DNA of 52,977 nt from Planctomycetota bacterium (lineage in GTDB: Bacteria; Planctomycetota; Phycisphaerae; UBA1845), in contig JAUWWQ010000030.1 of NCBI GenBank assembly GCA_030616775.1, positions 1 to 52,977 of the forward strand. The letters are read 5' to 3'. Shown piece by piece: positions 39,237 through 48,667 of this stretch (its first letter is position 1; each line of letters starts with the position of its first letter). Below the pieces are notes generated by a model, which worked only from the letters and a program-made list of their open reading frames with translations, searched no databases and had not been told where the DNA came from. Made by a program: the position numbers and the translations under genes.

Positions 39237-41357
39237 ATGACAAAAGCCCAGGGGCCTAGCGATCGGCGTACCCAACACGTTGCACTTTTCGGGTTCGTGT
39301 TGCAGCTCGCGGCATTCAGTGCCATTCTCGGCGTGTCGCTCTGGTCTGAGTCGGATGTTCTGGCGGCCCTATCGCGCTTGGTCATGATCGGTATCCCGAT
39401 CTGGCTTGTTCTTTATTTGGTTCTGAATCAGATCCGGCGGGTCGGCGTTGAGGCGCTGGAGACTGAAGAGCTCCGGCGAGCCCAGGAGGCAGGTACGAGC
39501 CGGGCCATCTTCGAGTTCGATGAGGAAGCGCTCCTGTTGGAGCACAATCGTCTCAAATGGATGGTCGGCTGGTTGCTCCCGGCTTGTACGGTCGTGGTCT
39601 CGTTGCTGTTGCTTATCGGCCACTTTGCCCTTTGGAGCTGGTCACTTGATGAGACCTTCGACAAGAATGTCCTGCACCTGACCGAGCAACCGACCCTGAT
39701 GATGTGGTTTGTGGTGGGGGTTGGCTTCATCTGCTTCTTGTACGCCCGATACGTCTTGGCGCTTGCCTCGTTGCCGGGCTGGCAGTTGCTTAGAGCCGGT
39801 GCGGTGTGCATGGCCGGTAATGCCTGGGCGTGCGTCCTGGTCTGGCTGGCGCTTATGGCCAGCGGGACGATCGAGTGGACCGAACCGCTAATCGCTTATC
39901 TGCTCCGCGTTGCCCTGATCGTGTTGGGAGTGGAGTTCGCTGCGAACTTCATCCTGGACTTGTACCGACCTCGAGTTCCCGGCCAGGTCCCCAGGCCGTC
40001 GTTTGACAGCCGGCTGTTGGGAATGATTGCGGAGCCGGGTGGGATCGCCAAGTCGATCGCGGACGCGGCCAACTACCAGTTCGGCTTCCAGGTCAGTTCA
40101 ACGTGGTTCTACCAACTGCTACAGCGCTGGCTGTTTCCCATCACGGTTCTTGCGTTTATCACCGTGATTCTGCTGACCGGCGTTGTGATTGTGGATGCGG
40201 ATGAGCAGGTCGTCATTGAGCGCTTCGGTAAGCCGGTCACCGGGGCGTCTGCAGTGCTCTCCCCGGGCATTTATTTCAAGTGGCCATACCCGATTGACGC
40301 CGTGTACCGTGCACCGGTGAAGCGCATTAATGATCTGGTGATCGGTGAGGCCCACGAAGAAGAGGAAGATGCGGACCCGCGCAGGGCGATCGTCTGGACA
40401 GAGGCACACGAGTTTGTGCCGGAGCTGATGCTTCTGGTCGCGTCCCCCCAACGTTACAAGGTGTCGGCGGGGACTGACCTCTCAACGATCACGGACATCG
40501 GCTCAACGGCTACGGAGAGTGTGGCCGTTAGTTTGCTCATGGTCTCCGTACCCATCGAGTACCGCATCAAGAATCTGAGGAAGTATCTGTATAACTACGA
40601 GGACGCGGAGAGGCTGGTAGAGGTCGTAGCCTATAAGTACCTATCGGACTACGCCGCGGGCGTGGACATGGATGAGTTCATAGGGCCGGGGCGTCAGGCG
40701 GCAAACAGAGAATTGAAACGCCTCATTCAAGCTCGCCTCGACCAGCTTGATGCCGGAATCGAGCTTGTATTTGTTGGGATTCGTGGGGCTCACCCGCCGG
40801 CTGCAGATAAGGTCGCCGCGGCATTTGAGGGTGTGGTGTCGGCCGAAACGCAGATGTCCGCAACGGTCCACGCAGCACAAGGAGAGGCGCAGCGAATCCT
40901 GACATCGGCGGTTGGGAACGTGGCCCGTGCCACTGCTCTTGATGAGGCGATCCAAACGGTGAACGAGCTGGATCCTGATTCCCCGGAATTGGCAGAGACC
41001 CGGCAACGGATTGAGGATCTGCTCATGGGGAATCCGGCGAAAGGAACCGCCCCGGTCAGTGGGCGGGCAGCGGAGCTGATCGCCAGGGCGCGGGCCAGGG
41101 CCAGCAGACTGGTCAGTGACGCGGCGGCGAAAGCCCGCGTCTTCGGCACGCAGGTGGCTGCGTATCAGGCCGCCCCAGCTCTCTATATGCAGCGCAAGAG
41201 CCTGGAGGTGTATGAAGAGCTTGAATACGTTCGTAAGTACCTCATTGTGGGTGATCCCTCGAACGTAATCATCGAATACGAAACGTTTAGAGAGGCCGGA
41301 CTCGATCAGGTCCTGTCCGAAGGCGTCCAGAAAGGGCGCCAGCCGCCCGCGCCATAG
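39237..41357 (+). CDS. SPFH/band-7 protein, HflK-like, with N-terminal polytopic extension
   Basis: Predicted 706 aa. First gene of a three-SPFH operon. The N-terminal 310 residues hold about six membrane helices, which ordinary HflK (about 400 aa, one helix) lacks. After the last helix (LAFITVILLTGVVIV) comes the SPFH start DADEQVVIERFGKPV and LSPGIYFKWPYPIDAVYR (about residues 314-350). The distal part is an Ala/Glu/Gln-rich coiled coil (QMSATVHAAQGEAQRIL). HflK/HflC form membrane cages that in E. coli regulate the FtsH protease; no ftsH is present. The start is ATG 39237 with ACGGGA upstream. Probably part of a membrane scaffold with the next two products. Confidence 0.87.
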   Translation: MTKAQGPSDRRTQHVALFGFVLQLAAFSAILGVSLWSESDVLAALSRLVMIGIPIWLVLYLVLNQIRRVGVEALETEELRRAQEAGTSRAIFEFDEEALLLEHNRLKWMVGWLLPACTVVVSLLLLIGHFALWSWSLDETFDKNVLHLTEQPTLMMWFVVGVGFICFLYARYVLALASLPGWQLLRAGAVCMAGNAWACVLVWLALMASGTIEWTEPLIAYLLRVALIVLGVEFAANFILDLYRPRVPGQVPRPSFDSRLLGMIAEPGGIAKSIADAANYQFGFQVSSTWFYQLLQRWLFPITVLAFITVILLTGVVIVDADEQVVIERFGKPVTGASAVLSPGIYFKWPYPIDAVYRAPVKRINDLVIGEAHEEEEDADPRRAIVWTEAHEFVPELMLLVASPQRYKVSAGTDLSTITDIGSTATESVAVSLLMVSVPIEYRIKNLRKYLYNYEDAERLVEVVAYKYLSDYAAGVDMDEFIGPGRQAANRELKRLIQARLDQLDAGIELVFVGIRGAHPPAADKVAAAFEGVVSAETQMSATVHAAQGEAQRILTSAVGNVARATALDEAIQTVNELDPDSPELAETRQRIEDLLMGNPAKGTAPVSGRAAELIARARARASRLVSDAAAKARVFGTQVAAYQAAPALYMQRKSLEVYEELEYVRKYLIVGDPSNVIIEYETFREAGLDQVLSEGVQKGRQPPAP

Positions 41358-41379
41358 CGTCGGTAGGAGTGGTTCGCCC

Positions 41380-42351
41380 ATGAAGAATCTTGGCACGATT
41401 GCGGCTGCGGTGTTCGTCGCTGCCGTCTTACTTTTGTACATGTGCACGTTTCAGGTGCGATTCACTGAGCTGGCGGTCAAGAAGACCTGGGGCCGGATGC
41501 ACGAGGATCCGATCACCGAGCCCGGGTTGTATTTCAAGTGGCCCCGCCCCATTCAGAGCGTGGTGCGCTATGACAAGCGCATTCGCATTCTGGAAGATCG
41601 GACCGAGGAGACCCGCACGATCGACGGCAAGACGCTTCTGTTGACCACATTTACCCTCTGGCGGGTCAAGGATCCGGCCAGGTTCCACACCAACTTTCCG
41701 GGTGATGTTGAGGACGGCGAGAAGAAGTTGCGAACCACCGTGATTACCCACAAGCAGGCCGTCACCGGCAAGCGCCAGTTGGGCGATTTCGTTTCGACCG
41801 ATCCGGCCAGGCGCAAGATCCGTCAGATCGAGGAGGAAATGCTTGCGGCCGTAGCGGAGGATGTCACCGAAGAATACGGGATTGAGGTTATCGACTTCAG
41901 CATCAAGAAGCTGGGGCTGCCGGAATCGGTGACCACGGCTATTTTCGAGAGCATGAGGTCAGGTGAAGAGGCCAAAGCCGAGCGCTACATCGCCGAGGGA
42001 CAAGCTACGGCCGCCAAGATCCTGGCGGATGCCCGGGCGGTGGAACAGCGGATCATGGCGGAGGTCCAGGGCAAGGTTGCCGAGATCGAAACCGAGGCGG
42101 AGCGAGTCGTCAGTGAGTACTACAAGGAGTTCGACGAACACCCGGAACTGCGGATATTTCTGGACAAGCTGCGCACCGATAGGGCAGCCCTTCGAGAGCG
42201 AACCACGCTAATCATGGATACCGGAGAGTCCCCGTGGGACGTGTTCGACGAGCAGGCCCGGGCTCGCGTGCCTGTTGAAGGCGGCGTTGAGCGGCAAGGC
42301 ACCGGGAAGACTGAGGGGGCGGGTAGGACCCCTCCAGGAAAGCCGGATTAG
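41380..42351 (+). CDS. SPFH/band-7 protein, HflC-like
   Basis: Predicted 323 aa, normal HflC size. One N-terminal helix (residues 5-22), then FTELAVKKTWGRM, PGLYFKWPRPIQSVVRYD, RIRILEDRTEETRTIDGK, and IDFSIKKLGLPESVTTAIFE: the usual HflC order. The region EEAKAERYIAEGQATAAKIL starts the coiled coil. ATG 41380 has GTAGGAG 15 nt before. It lies 22 nt after the first SPFH gene and 6 nt before the third, so all three are co-transcribed. Confidence 0.92.
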   Translation: MKNLGTIAAAVFVAAVLLLYMCTFQVRFTELAVKKTWGRMHEDPITEPGLYFKWPRPIQSVVRYDKRIRILEDRTEETRTIDGKTLLLTTFTLWRVKDPARFHTNFPGDVEDGEKKLRTTVITHKQAVTGKRQLGDFVSTDPARRKIRQIEEEMLAAVAEDVTEEYGIEVIDFSIKKLGLPESVTTAIFESMRSGEEAKAERYIAEGQATAAKILADARAVEQRIMAEVQGKVAEIETEAERVVSEYYKEFDEHPELRIFLDKLRTDRAALRERTTLIMDTGESPWDVFDEQARARVPVEGGVERQGTGKTEGAGRTPPGKPD

Positions 42352-42357
42352 ACGAAC

Positions 42358-43650
42358 ATGGACCAGCAACGCGACGAACATCCGCATCGCACCCTTCAGA
42401 TGGTGGAAGAACCGCTGGATGCCGCGAGTCAGTCTCTGGCCGACGCCCTGCGAGCCAGCTTCAGCGTTCTTAAGGGCATCATGCTGGTTCTGCTGGTTCT
42501 GTATCTGTTTTCAAATGTTCGCAGCATCGAGAGCCACGAGGAGGCTCTGATGCTTCGGCTGGGCGGTCTGCGTCGTGTCGTGGAGAGGCCGGGGCTGGTC
42601 TGGGCTCTACCGTACCCGATTGATGAGATCGTCCCACTGCCCACCAAGAAGAGTAACGATTTGCTGATCGACAGCCACACGTTTCACCGCAGTGAGAACG
42701 AAATCGGCAAGCCGTTATCCTACCTTAGCCGGGGGTATGACCAGGGGCTCAACCCCTCATTGGACGGCGCGCTGCTGACCGCCGACACCGGGCTGGCGCA
42801 CGTCCAGTGGAAAGTGACATACAAGATAAATGACGTAAACAGTTACGTTACCGAGATACTGGGTGATAGCGTGGAGGCGGCGGATGGGCTTATCCGCGTG
42901 CTCGTCGAAACCGTGGCTGTCCAGCTCGCCAGTGAGTTAACCGCGGAACAGCTTATTCGTACCCGCATCGACTACGTGCAGCGCGAGATGAAGAGCCGGA
43001 TCAACGAGCGGCTGGCGGCCCTCAACAGTGGAGTAGATGTGACCCTCGTGGAGATGGACGAGCCGACGCCGCCGCTTCAGGTTCGCAACGTCTTTTACGC
43101 TACACAACGGGCCGAGAACAGGAAGGAGCAAAGGATCCGAGCTGCAGAGAAGGAGCGAACTAAGATTCTGAATGAGGCGGCCGGCGCCGCCTACCCCCGA
43201 CTGATACGCCTGTTTGAACAACTCGACCGCGGCGGAACGGAAGATAAATCGGTCAAAGAACTGCGCGAGGAGCTCGATCGATTGCTCGAGCAAGAGGTCG
43301 AAGGTGAAGCGGGTAAGAGGATCAAAGAGGCCAGCGCCTACCGTGCCAAAGTCGTGTCTCGGATGGAGAGTGACGTGGAGCTGTACCGGACGCTGCTGCC
43401 CGAATACACGCGTAATCCGATGATGCTGATCAATCGGTTGTGGGAGGAGACAAAGCAGCAGATTTTCGAGAGCCCGGGCGTCACCAAGATCTATCGCCCG
43501 CCGTGGCTGAAAGAGTTTCGCCTCAAGATACCCCTGGACCCGGAGCATACACGTATCGAGGAGGCGCAGCGGCTCCGCAAGCAAGAGTTTGAAGAAAGTA
43601 AGGTACGTCGTCGCGAAAGACTCGTTCCCCTTGGATGGGAATATGACTAG
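42358..43650 (+). CDS. SPFH/band-7 protein, second HflK-like
   Basis: Predicted 430 aa. One membrane helix (residues 38-58), then HEEALMLRLGGLRRVVERPG and LVWALPYPIDEIVPLPTK, the HflK-type SPFH entry. LARSELTAEQLIRTRIDYVQ-like sequence (residues about 195-215) and a coiled coil (QRIRAAEKERTKILNEAAGA) follow, then a C-terminal tail LREFRLKIPLDPE-like. The ATG is 6 nt after the HflC-like stop. The stop codon TAG (43648-43650) is part of the left inverted repeat of a MITE, so the element inserted exactly at the 3' end and may have altered the last codons. Confidence 0.88.
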   Translation: MDQQRDEHPHRTLQMVEEPLDAASQSLADALRASFSVLKGIMLVLLVLYLFSNVRSIESHEEALMLRLGGLRRVVERPGLVWALPYPIDEIVPLPTKKSNDLLIDSHTFHRSENEIGKPLSYLSRGYDQGLNPSLDGALLTADTGLAHVQWKVTYKINDVNSYVTEILGDSVEAADGLIRVLVETVAVQLASELTAEQLIRTRIDYVQREMKSRINERLAALNSGVDVTLVEMDEPTPPLQVRNVFYATQRAENRKEQRIRAAEKERTKILNEAAGAAYPRLIRLFEQLDRGGTEDKSVKELREELDRLLEQEVEGEAGKRIKEASAYRAKVVSRMESDVELYRTLLPEYTRNPMMLINRLWEETKQQIFESPGVTKIYRPPWLKEFRLKIPLDPEHTRIEEAQRLRKQEFEESKVRRRERLVPLGWEYD

Positions 43651-43854
43651 TACCGTGTTTCACAACTCTCGCAAGTATCTGAGCCGCAGGCTTGGGCCTG
43701 CGCGGACGTCCGCGCGGGCCCAAGCCCACGGCTCGGATCAGGATTCGCTGTACCGAGAATCCCTTCTCAGTCCTCTGGCAGGTGCCGAGAATCCCGATGC
43801 ACATCGGGACTCGGCACAGCGTGTAGTCGTATTACTTGTAAAACACGGTACTAG
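43647..43854. mobile_element. 208-bp MITE with 19-bp inverted ends and two internal hairpins
   Basis: Ends CTAGTACCGTGTTTCACAA (43647-43665) and its inverted copy (43836-43854) differ at one position. Inside are two strong hairpins. One spans about 43680-43736 (GAGCCG/CGGCTC, GGCTTGGGCC/GGGCCCAAGCC, CGCGGAC/GTCCGCG). The other spans about 43781-43818 (GTGCCGAG/CTCGGCAC, TCCCGATG/CATCGGGA). It has no ORF. It separates the SPFH genes from the ABC exporter genes and could weaken or block read-through. A decayed relative may sit at 105-198. Confidence 0.75.
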
Positions 43855-43923
43855 GTGAGGGGCACTAGTCCGTCCTCGATGCGATCGGACGGTGATCGTC
43901 TGAACATGCGATGAGTGAGGTTT

Positions 43924-45159
43924 ATGGCTGGGCAAATACAGCCCGTGGTGCAGACCGCGGGCCTGTGCAAGACCTTCAAGGATTTCTGGCGTCGGCCTCA
44001 CGTCGAGGCGGTCAAGGATCTTGATTTGGAGATCAAACCAGGCGAGGTGTTCGGCCTGCTTGGCCCCAACGGCTCGGGTAAGACGACGACCATCAAGATG
44101 CTGCTCGGCCTGCTCTACCCGACGAAGGGGCGCATCTCCGTGCTCGGCAAGCCTCCCACGGACGTCTCCGTGAAGGCCCGCATCGGCTTTCTACCGGAGG
44201 AATCCTATCTTTATCGCTTTCTCGTTGCCCACGAGACGCTCGATTACTACGGCCGCCTGTTCCGCCTGCCCGCGAGGATCCGGAGCGAGCGAAGCGATCG
44301 ACTACTGGACATGGTGGGCCTGCGGCAGGAGGCGAAGCGTCGTGTCGGTGAATACAGCAAGGGGATGGCCCGCCGCATCGGACTCGCCCAGGCACTGATC
44401 AACGACCCGGAGTTTCTGATTCTTGATGAGCCCACAACCGGTCTCGATCCCATTGGAGCGCGCCAGATCAAGGACGTGATCCGCGAGTTGGGAAAGAAGG
44501 GCAAGACCATCCTGCTGTCAAGCCACATCCTGGCCGATGTCGAGGATGTTTGCGACCGGGTCACGATTCTCTACGGCGGTCAGCAGCGGGCCGCTGGCGA
44601 TATCGGTGAGCTGCTGCGCAAGACAGACGCCACGCAGATTACGACCCCCTCACTGTCGGAGAAGACGATAGCACAGGTTCGCGACCTCATCTTCAGACTG
44701 GAGAAGAAAGACATCCTGGACATATCCAACCCCCGGGTACGCCTCGAGGATTTCTTCTTGCGCATCGTCGGAGAGGCCCAGGCCGCCAACATCCGCACGT
44801 CGGGAGCCCGGGGCGGCGGTGAAATACCGGATTTTCTGAAACAACCGACGGAATCAACGACGCAGGAGGTTGTTGACTCGCTGGTCTTTGCCGCGTCGCA
44901 AAAGGTCGATCCGGTTCCGATCCAAGCCCCTCTGCTTCCAGAGGCTACGGGCGAACCGTCGTCGGAAGTTATTCAGCAATTGATGGGGAGCGAATCGGCG
45001 AAGACGACGCCGGAGCCGGTAGAGGCCGCGACTGAACGACCGCGACCGGCTCGCCCTGACCGCCCACGTGAGAAGCCCAGCGCCGACGCCGGTGTGATCG
45101 ATGAGCTGCTCGGTCGGGCGAAACAGGAAACCGAGGGCCACAGCGAGGATAAGAGGTGA
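43924..45159 (+). CDS. ABC transporter ATP-binding protein with C-terminal extension
   Basis: Predicted 411 aa. ATG 43924 is preferred over GTG 43915; the GAGG nearby is close to the ATG, so the start is uncertain by a few codons. Walker A GLLGPNGSGKTTTIKM (about residues 42-57), Q-loop region IGFLPEESYLYR, signature YSKGMARRIGLAQAL, Walker B FLILDEPTTGLDP, switch His in LLSSHIL: all intact. About 200 residues follow the ATPase domain, a usual C-domain and then a Pro/Glu-rich unstructured tail. The stop overlaps the permease start (GTGA). Together they form an ABC-2 export system. The substrate is unknown. Confidence 0.92.
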   Translation: MAGQIQPVVQTAGLCKTFKDFWRRPHVEAVKDLDLEIKPGEVFGLLGPNGSGKTTTIKMLLGLLYPTKGRISVLGKPPTDVSVKARIGFLPEESYLYRFLVAHETLDYYGRLFRLPARIRSERSDRLLDMVGLRQEAKRRVGEYSKGMARRIGLAQALINDPEFLILDEPTTGLDPIGARQIKDVIRELGKKGKTILLSSHILADVEDVCDRVTILYGGQQRAAGDIGELLRKTDATQITTPSLSEKTIAQVRDLIFRLEKKDILDISNPRVRLEDFFLRIVGEAQAANIRTSGARGGGEIPDFLKQPTESTTQEVVDSLVFAASQKVDPVPIQAPLLPEATGEPSSEVIQQLMGSESAKTTPEPVEAATERPRPARPDRPREKPSADAGVIDELLGRAKQETEGHSEDKR

Positions 45160-46562
45160 CCACGGTCTGGGCCATCGCCCGTCACATGATCGCCGAAGGC
45201 ATCCGGATGAAGCTTGCCCTGGTTTTTCTGGTGCTGATCGGTCTGGTCGTCTTGGGGTTGCCGTTTTCGATTTCGGGTGACAGCTCGTTGACAGGCGCGG
45301 TCCAAAGCTTCATGTCCTACGGGCTCAGCGCTACCGGGGTTTTATTGGGCATGCTTACCATATTCATGTCGCGGTCGTTGGCCGACGAGCTGGTTGGGCA
45401 TCAGATCTTCCTGGTGATGACCAAACCGGTCTCGCGATGGCAATATGTGCTGGGCAAGTGGCTGGGGATGACAATTCTCAACGCCGCATTTTTGTTGTGT
45501 TCGGGAGTTACGATCTACGGGATGGTCCACTACATCAAGCGCACCCATCCGCCAATAGATGACCGCTATGACAAGGCCGAGCTGAACAATGAGGTACTGG
45601 TCGCCCGGCACGCGGTGAGATGCACCTTGCCCGACTTTACGAAACCGGCCGAGATGGAATTCGAGCAGAATCTCGAGGAAGGGCTCTACGATAGCGTGCC
45701 TGATTTCGATCCCGCGGTAGAAAAGGCGCGACTTGCAAGCAAATATGAGGCTCGTTGGCGGGTGGTCGGGCCGCTCCAGATGAGGGTTTTCGAGTTCGAA
45801 AACGTGTTGTGTGACCGGTCGCCCGACAACCACGTGCAAATCCGGTACAAGACCGACGTAAGTGATTATGCCTCAGACGAGATTTTTCGGGCCCTTTGGG
45901 TTTTCGGCGATCCGTTTATGGGTGCGCGCCAGGTCTCACGGCCCGTCCGGCAGGTGGTCGGGCGATATCACACCGTGCACGTGCCGGCTGACTCGGTCGC
46001 CGATGACCACACTCTGACGGCTTATTTCTATAACGAAAACCCCTACGAAGGGGAGCCGCAGTACCGCAATATCATCGAGTTCCGCAAGTCGAACGAGGTG
46101 GCGGTCCTGTTCATTGTTGGCTCGTTCGAGTGGAACCTCGTCCGTCTGCATATACTGATGCTGTGTAAGCTGATGTTTCTAGGGGCTGTGGCCTTGCTGA
46201 TGACCACGGTGTTCTCGTTCCCGGTCGCCTGCCTGGCGTCGTTTACGATCTACGTGCTGGCCGGTACGCGATCGTTCATTGAGGAGGCGCTGGATTTCAG
46301 CTCCGACGATTTCGCGACAATGTTTACGTCGATGAAGGAGTTCTTCGTGCAGTTGATGATGCAGGTCTACAACGTCATCTACTGGATCATTCCCGACTTT
46401 GCCAAGTTCGATGCCGTGGAGTCGTTGGTTAACGGACGTAATGTGAGCCTGGTATGGGTACTTCAGGCGGTCTTTGGCCTCGTTCTAGTGAAGACCGTCA
46501 TCGTACTGGGCTTGGCCATCCTGCTGTTCCACCGACGCGAGGTGGCGGAGGTTTCCGTCTGA
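45156..46562 (+). CDS. ABC-2 type permease with large extracytoplasmic domain
   Basis: Predicted 468 aa. GTG 45156 overlaps the ATPase stop by 4 nt (GTGA), giving translational coupling. Two N-terminal helices, then SLADELVGHQIFLVMTKPVS and LGKWLGMTILNAAFLL. Residues about 130-310 form a soluble loop rich in beta-strand sequence, unusually large for this family, after which four helices follow (LMLCKLMFLGAVALLMTTVF and beyond). It is a relative of the 38036 permease by its KPVxR..LGK motif. Probably exports an envelope component or supports assembly of a membrane complex. Confidence 0.87.
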   Translation: MTTVWAIARHMIAEGIRMKLALVFLVLIGLVVLGLPFSISGDSSLTGAVQSFMSYGLSATGVLLGMLTIFMSRSLADELVGHQIFLVMTKPVSRWQYVLGKWLGMTILNAAFLLCSGVTIYGMVHYIKRTHPPIDDRYDKAELNNEVLVARHAVRCTLPDFTKPAEMEFEQNLEEGLYDSVPDFDPAVEKARLASKYEARWRVVGPLQMRVFEFENVLCDRSPDNHVQIRYKTDVSDYASDEIFRALWVFGDPFMGARQVSRPVRQVVGRYHTVHVPADSVADDHTLTAYFYNENPYEGEPQYRNIIEFRKSNEVAVLFIVGSFEWNLVRLHILMLCKLMFLGAVALLMTTVFSFPVACLASFTIYVLAGTRSFIEEALDFSSDDFATMFTSMKEFFVQLMMQVYNVIYWIIPDFAKFDAVESLVNGRNVSLVWVLQAVFGLVLVKTVIVLGLAILLFHRREVAEVSV

Positions 46563-46599
46563 CCAGGATGACCTGCGCCAGCGGAGGATCGGGTGAGCG

Positions 46600-48579
46600 A
46601 TGTCGCAAGTATTAGACTATAGACTGCCGGAACACCTTGCCACGCGGCGGTCGGCCAAACGACGCGAGTGGATGATTCAGGCCGTCGCCGCGTCGCTGGC
46701 CGTGGTGTGTTTCATCGGGGCCGGGTGGTTCATCCGTCCTGTGAACGCGATCCGAAAGGATCGTCAACTGGTAATCGACCCTGACACCACCAAGGGGCTT
46801 CCGGCGGATCTTGCGCTGTTGGGTAAGCTCGGCACGTTCCGGGCGTTGGCGATTGACTGGGCCTCGATCCGGGCCGAGCGACTAAAGGAGGAGGGGAAGT
46901 ATTATGAGGCCCTGCAACTCCACGAGACGGTCTGCGCCCTGGCGCCGCGGTTTCAACATGTCTGGGTCAACGCCGCGTGGAACATGGCATACAACATCTC
47001 CGTATCTCAGTACACGCCCGAAGCGCGCTGGCAATGGGTTCAAAACGGGATCAAGATTCTTCGGGACAAGGGGATCCAGTACAACCCCAAGGCCGTGACT
47101 CTGTACAAGGAACTGGCCTGGATCTATTGGCACAAAATCGGGGATTTCCTGGACGACGAACATCTCAATTACAAGCGCGCTTTGGCAGTGGAGATGGAGC
47201 GCGTGCTGGGAGCACCGCCCGTGGTGCTTGCCGACGAGGAGTACTTCGACTGGTTCCGTAAGATCGTCAATGCCCCGCGCAGCCTCGATGAATTCGTCGA
47301 TAATGACGCGGGCGTGGCAGAATTGGCTGCGCGGCTGCGCCAGATCCGCCTGGAACCGGATGAGTCTTTACTGGACTTCGTGGCCCGTCACATTCGGCCG
47401 GAACTGCAAGTGTCCCAATTGCTCAAGAGCGGGTCGTATCCGGACCCGCTTATGACGCGTCGCTTAGTGCTCCTATCCGATCCGAATCACCAGGGGTCTC
47501 TGGACCGGCTGCTGGCCGCCGTCCGATCGAAGGTGCTTCGCGAACGTTATCACCTCGATCTTGACTGGATGCTCTCCTTGATGGCGGACAAATACGGTCC
47601 GCTCGATTGGCGCAATGCGTTCTCACACTCACTGTATTGGTCGAGTCTGGGTGACGAACTCAGCCGCAGCCACGAGAATATCAGTATATTCGACCAGCGC
47701 AACAACGCACGTTTCATCTTCTTCTCGCTGCAGAATCTGACCATGAAGGGCAGGATCACCCTCTGGCCCGACTTCGACGACCCATTCTCCTCATACATTG
47801 AGCTGACCCCCGACACGCGCTTCATACCCTATCTGTACCACGCGTATCTTCGCCTGGGGAAAGAACACTTCGGCGACGATCCGGACTTTATAGAGGGGAC
47901 GCCCGGGCGGGTGTATATGACGGGGTTTGTCACCAGCATGCAAGACTGGATTCAGTTGCTTTATCTGGAGGGCGGCGAGAGGAATATCGAGCTGGCCGAG
48001 AACTTCTACGCCTACCTGCGCGAGAACAACCCCCACCCGGACGGCTCCACACAGCCAAGGTATCTCAAAACTCTCGACGAGTTTGTAATGGGGGGCCTGC
48101 TGCATCGACTCGAGACTTACAAGGCGGCCAGTGGGTTTATCCGCAGTTTCATCCAACGGAGTCTGAAGCAGTTCGCGCTGGGATTGACGAGGGCGGGTGT
48201 GACCTCGCTGGTCCGGGCCCGCCAGTCTTATGACTTCTGGATGGCCGACACCAAGGGCGACATCACCGAGCGGCGACAGATGCAGGAGTTCCCGATCGTT
48301 CTTCGCGACGAGATCGAAGCGTACATGAAGCACCCGGCCATTGCCCCGTTATACAAGGCTCGGCTCTGGAAGCATCTGCCACTGCCGCAGCGCCAAATGA
48401 CGTACGATCATCTCCGCCCCTATTTTGGGCGGTTGTGTGAGGCGATGGATCCGCCCTGGGAGGTAAGGTTGGCATTCCCTGAGCCGCCCGGAATGAACGA
48501 GTTTCGCCAAAAGGATCTTGAGTATCGCGGCGCCCCCAGACGCGAGGATGTGGAACTAGGCGAGCGACACAAGCCGTAG
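46600..48579 (+). CDS. Membrane-anchored TPR-like protein, unknown function
   Basis: Predicted 659 aa. ATG 46600 has GGGTGAG upstream and lies 37 nt after the permease stop. One N-terminal helix (about residues 28-46: AVAASLAVVCFIGAGWFI), then an entirely helical soluble part with TPR-like units (ALQLHETVCALAPRFQHVWV, YNPKAVTLYKELAWIYWHKI). Expected outside the membrane next to the ABC exporter. No known domain beyond the TPR-like part. The product may be a periplasmic partner of the exporter or SPFH assembly. Last gene of the run. Confidence 0.82.
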   Translation: MSQVLDYRLPEHLATRRSAKRREWMIQAVAASLAVVCFIGAGWFIRPVNAIRKDRQLVIDPDTTKGLPADLALLGKLGTFRALAIDWASIRAERLKEEGKYYEALQLHETVCALAPRFQHVWVNAAWNMAYNISVSQYTPEARWQWVQNGIKILRDKGIQYNPKAVTLYKELAWIYWHKIGDFLDDEHLNYKRALAVEMERVLGAPPVVLADEEYFDWFRKIVNAPRSLDEFVDNDAGVAELAARLRQIRLEPDESLLDFVARHIRPELQVSQLLKSGSYPDPLMTRRLVLLSDPNHQGSLDRLLAAVRSKVLRERYHLDLDWMLSLMADKYGPLDWRNAFSHSLYWSSLGDELSRSHENISIFDQRNNARFIFFSLQNLTMKGRITLWPDFDDPFSSYIELTPDTRFIPYLYHAYLRLGKEHFGDDPDFIEGTPGRVYMTGFVTSMQDWIQLLYLEGGERNIELAENFYAYLRENNPHPDGSTQPRYLKTLDEFVMGGLLHRLETYKAASGFIRSFIQRSLKQFALGLTRAGVTSLVRARQSYDFWMADTKGDITERRQMQEFPIVLRDEIEAYMKHPAIAPLYKARLWKHLPLPQRQMTYDHLRPYFGRLCEAMDPPWEVRLAFPEPPGMNEFRQKDLEYRGAPRREDVELGERHKP

Positions 48580-48667
48580 GGACGTTCCGCCAGGATCGGT
48601 TCGTCTGGATAAGAGGATCGGTTCTGTCGTCGGCGCGGAGCTCCCGTAGCCGCGGAGCTCACGGCGG

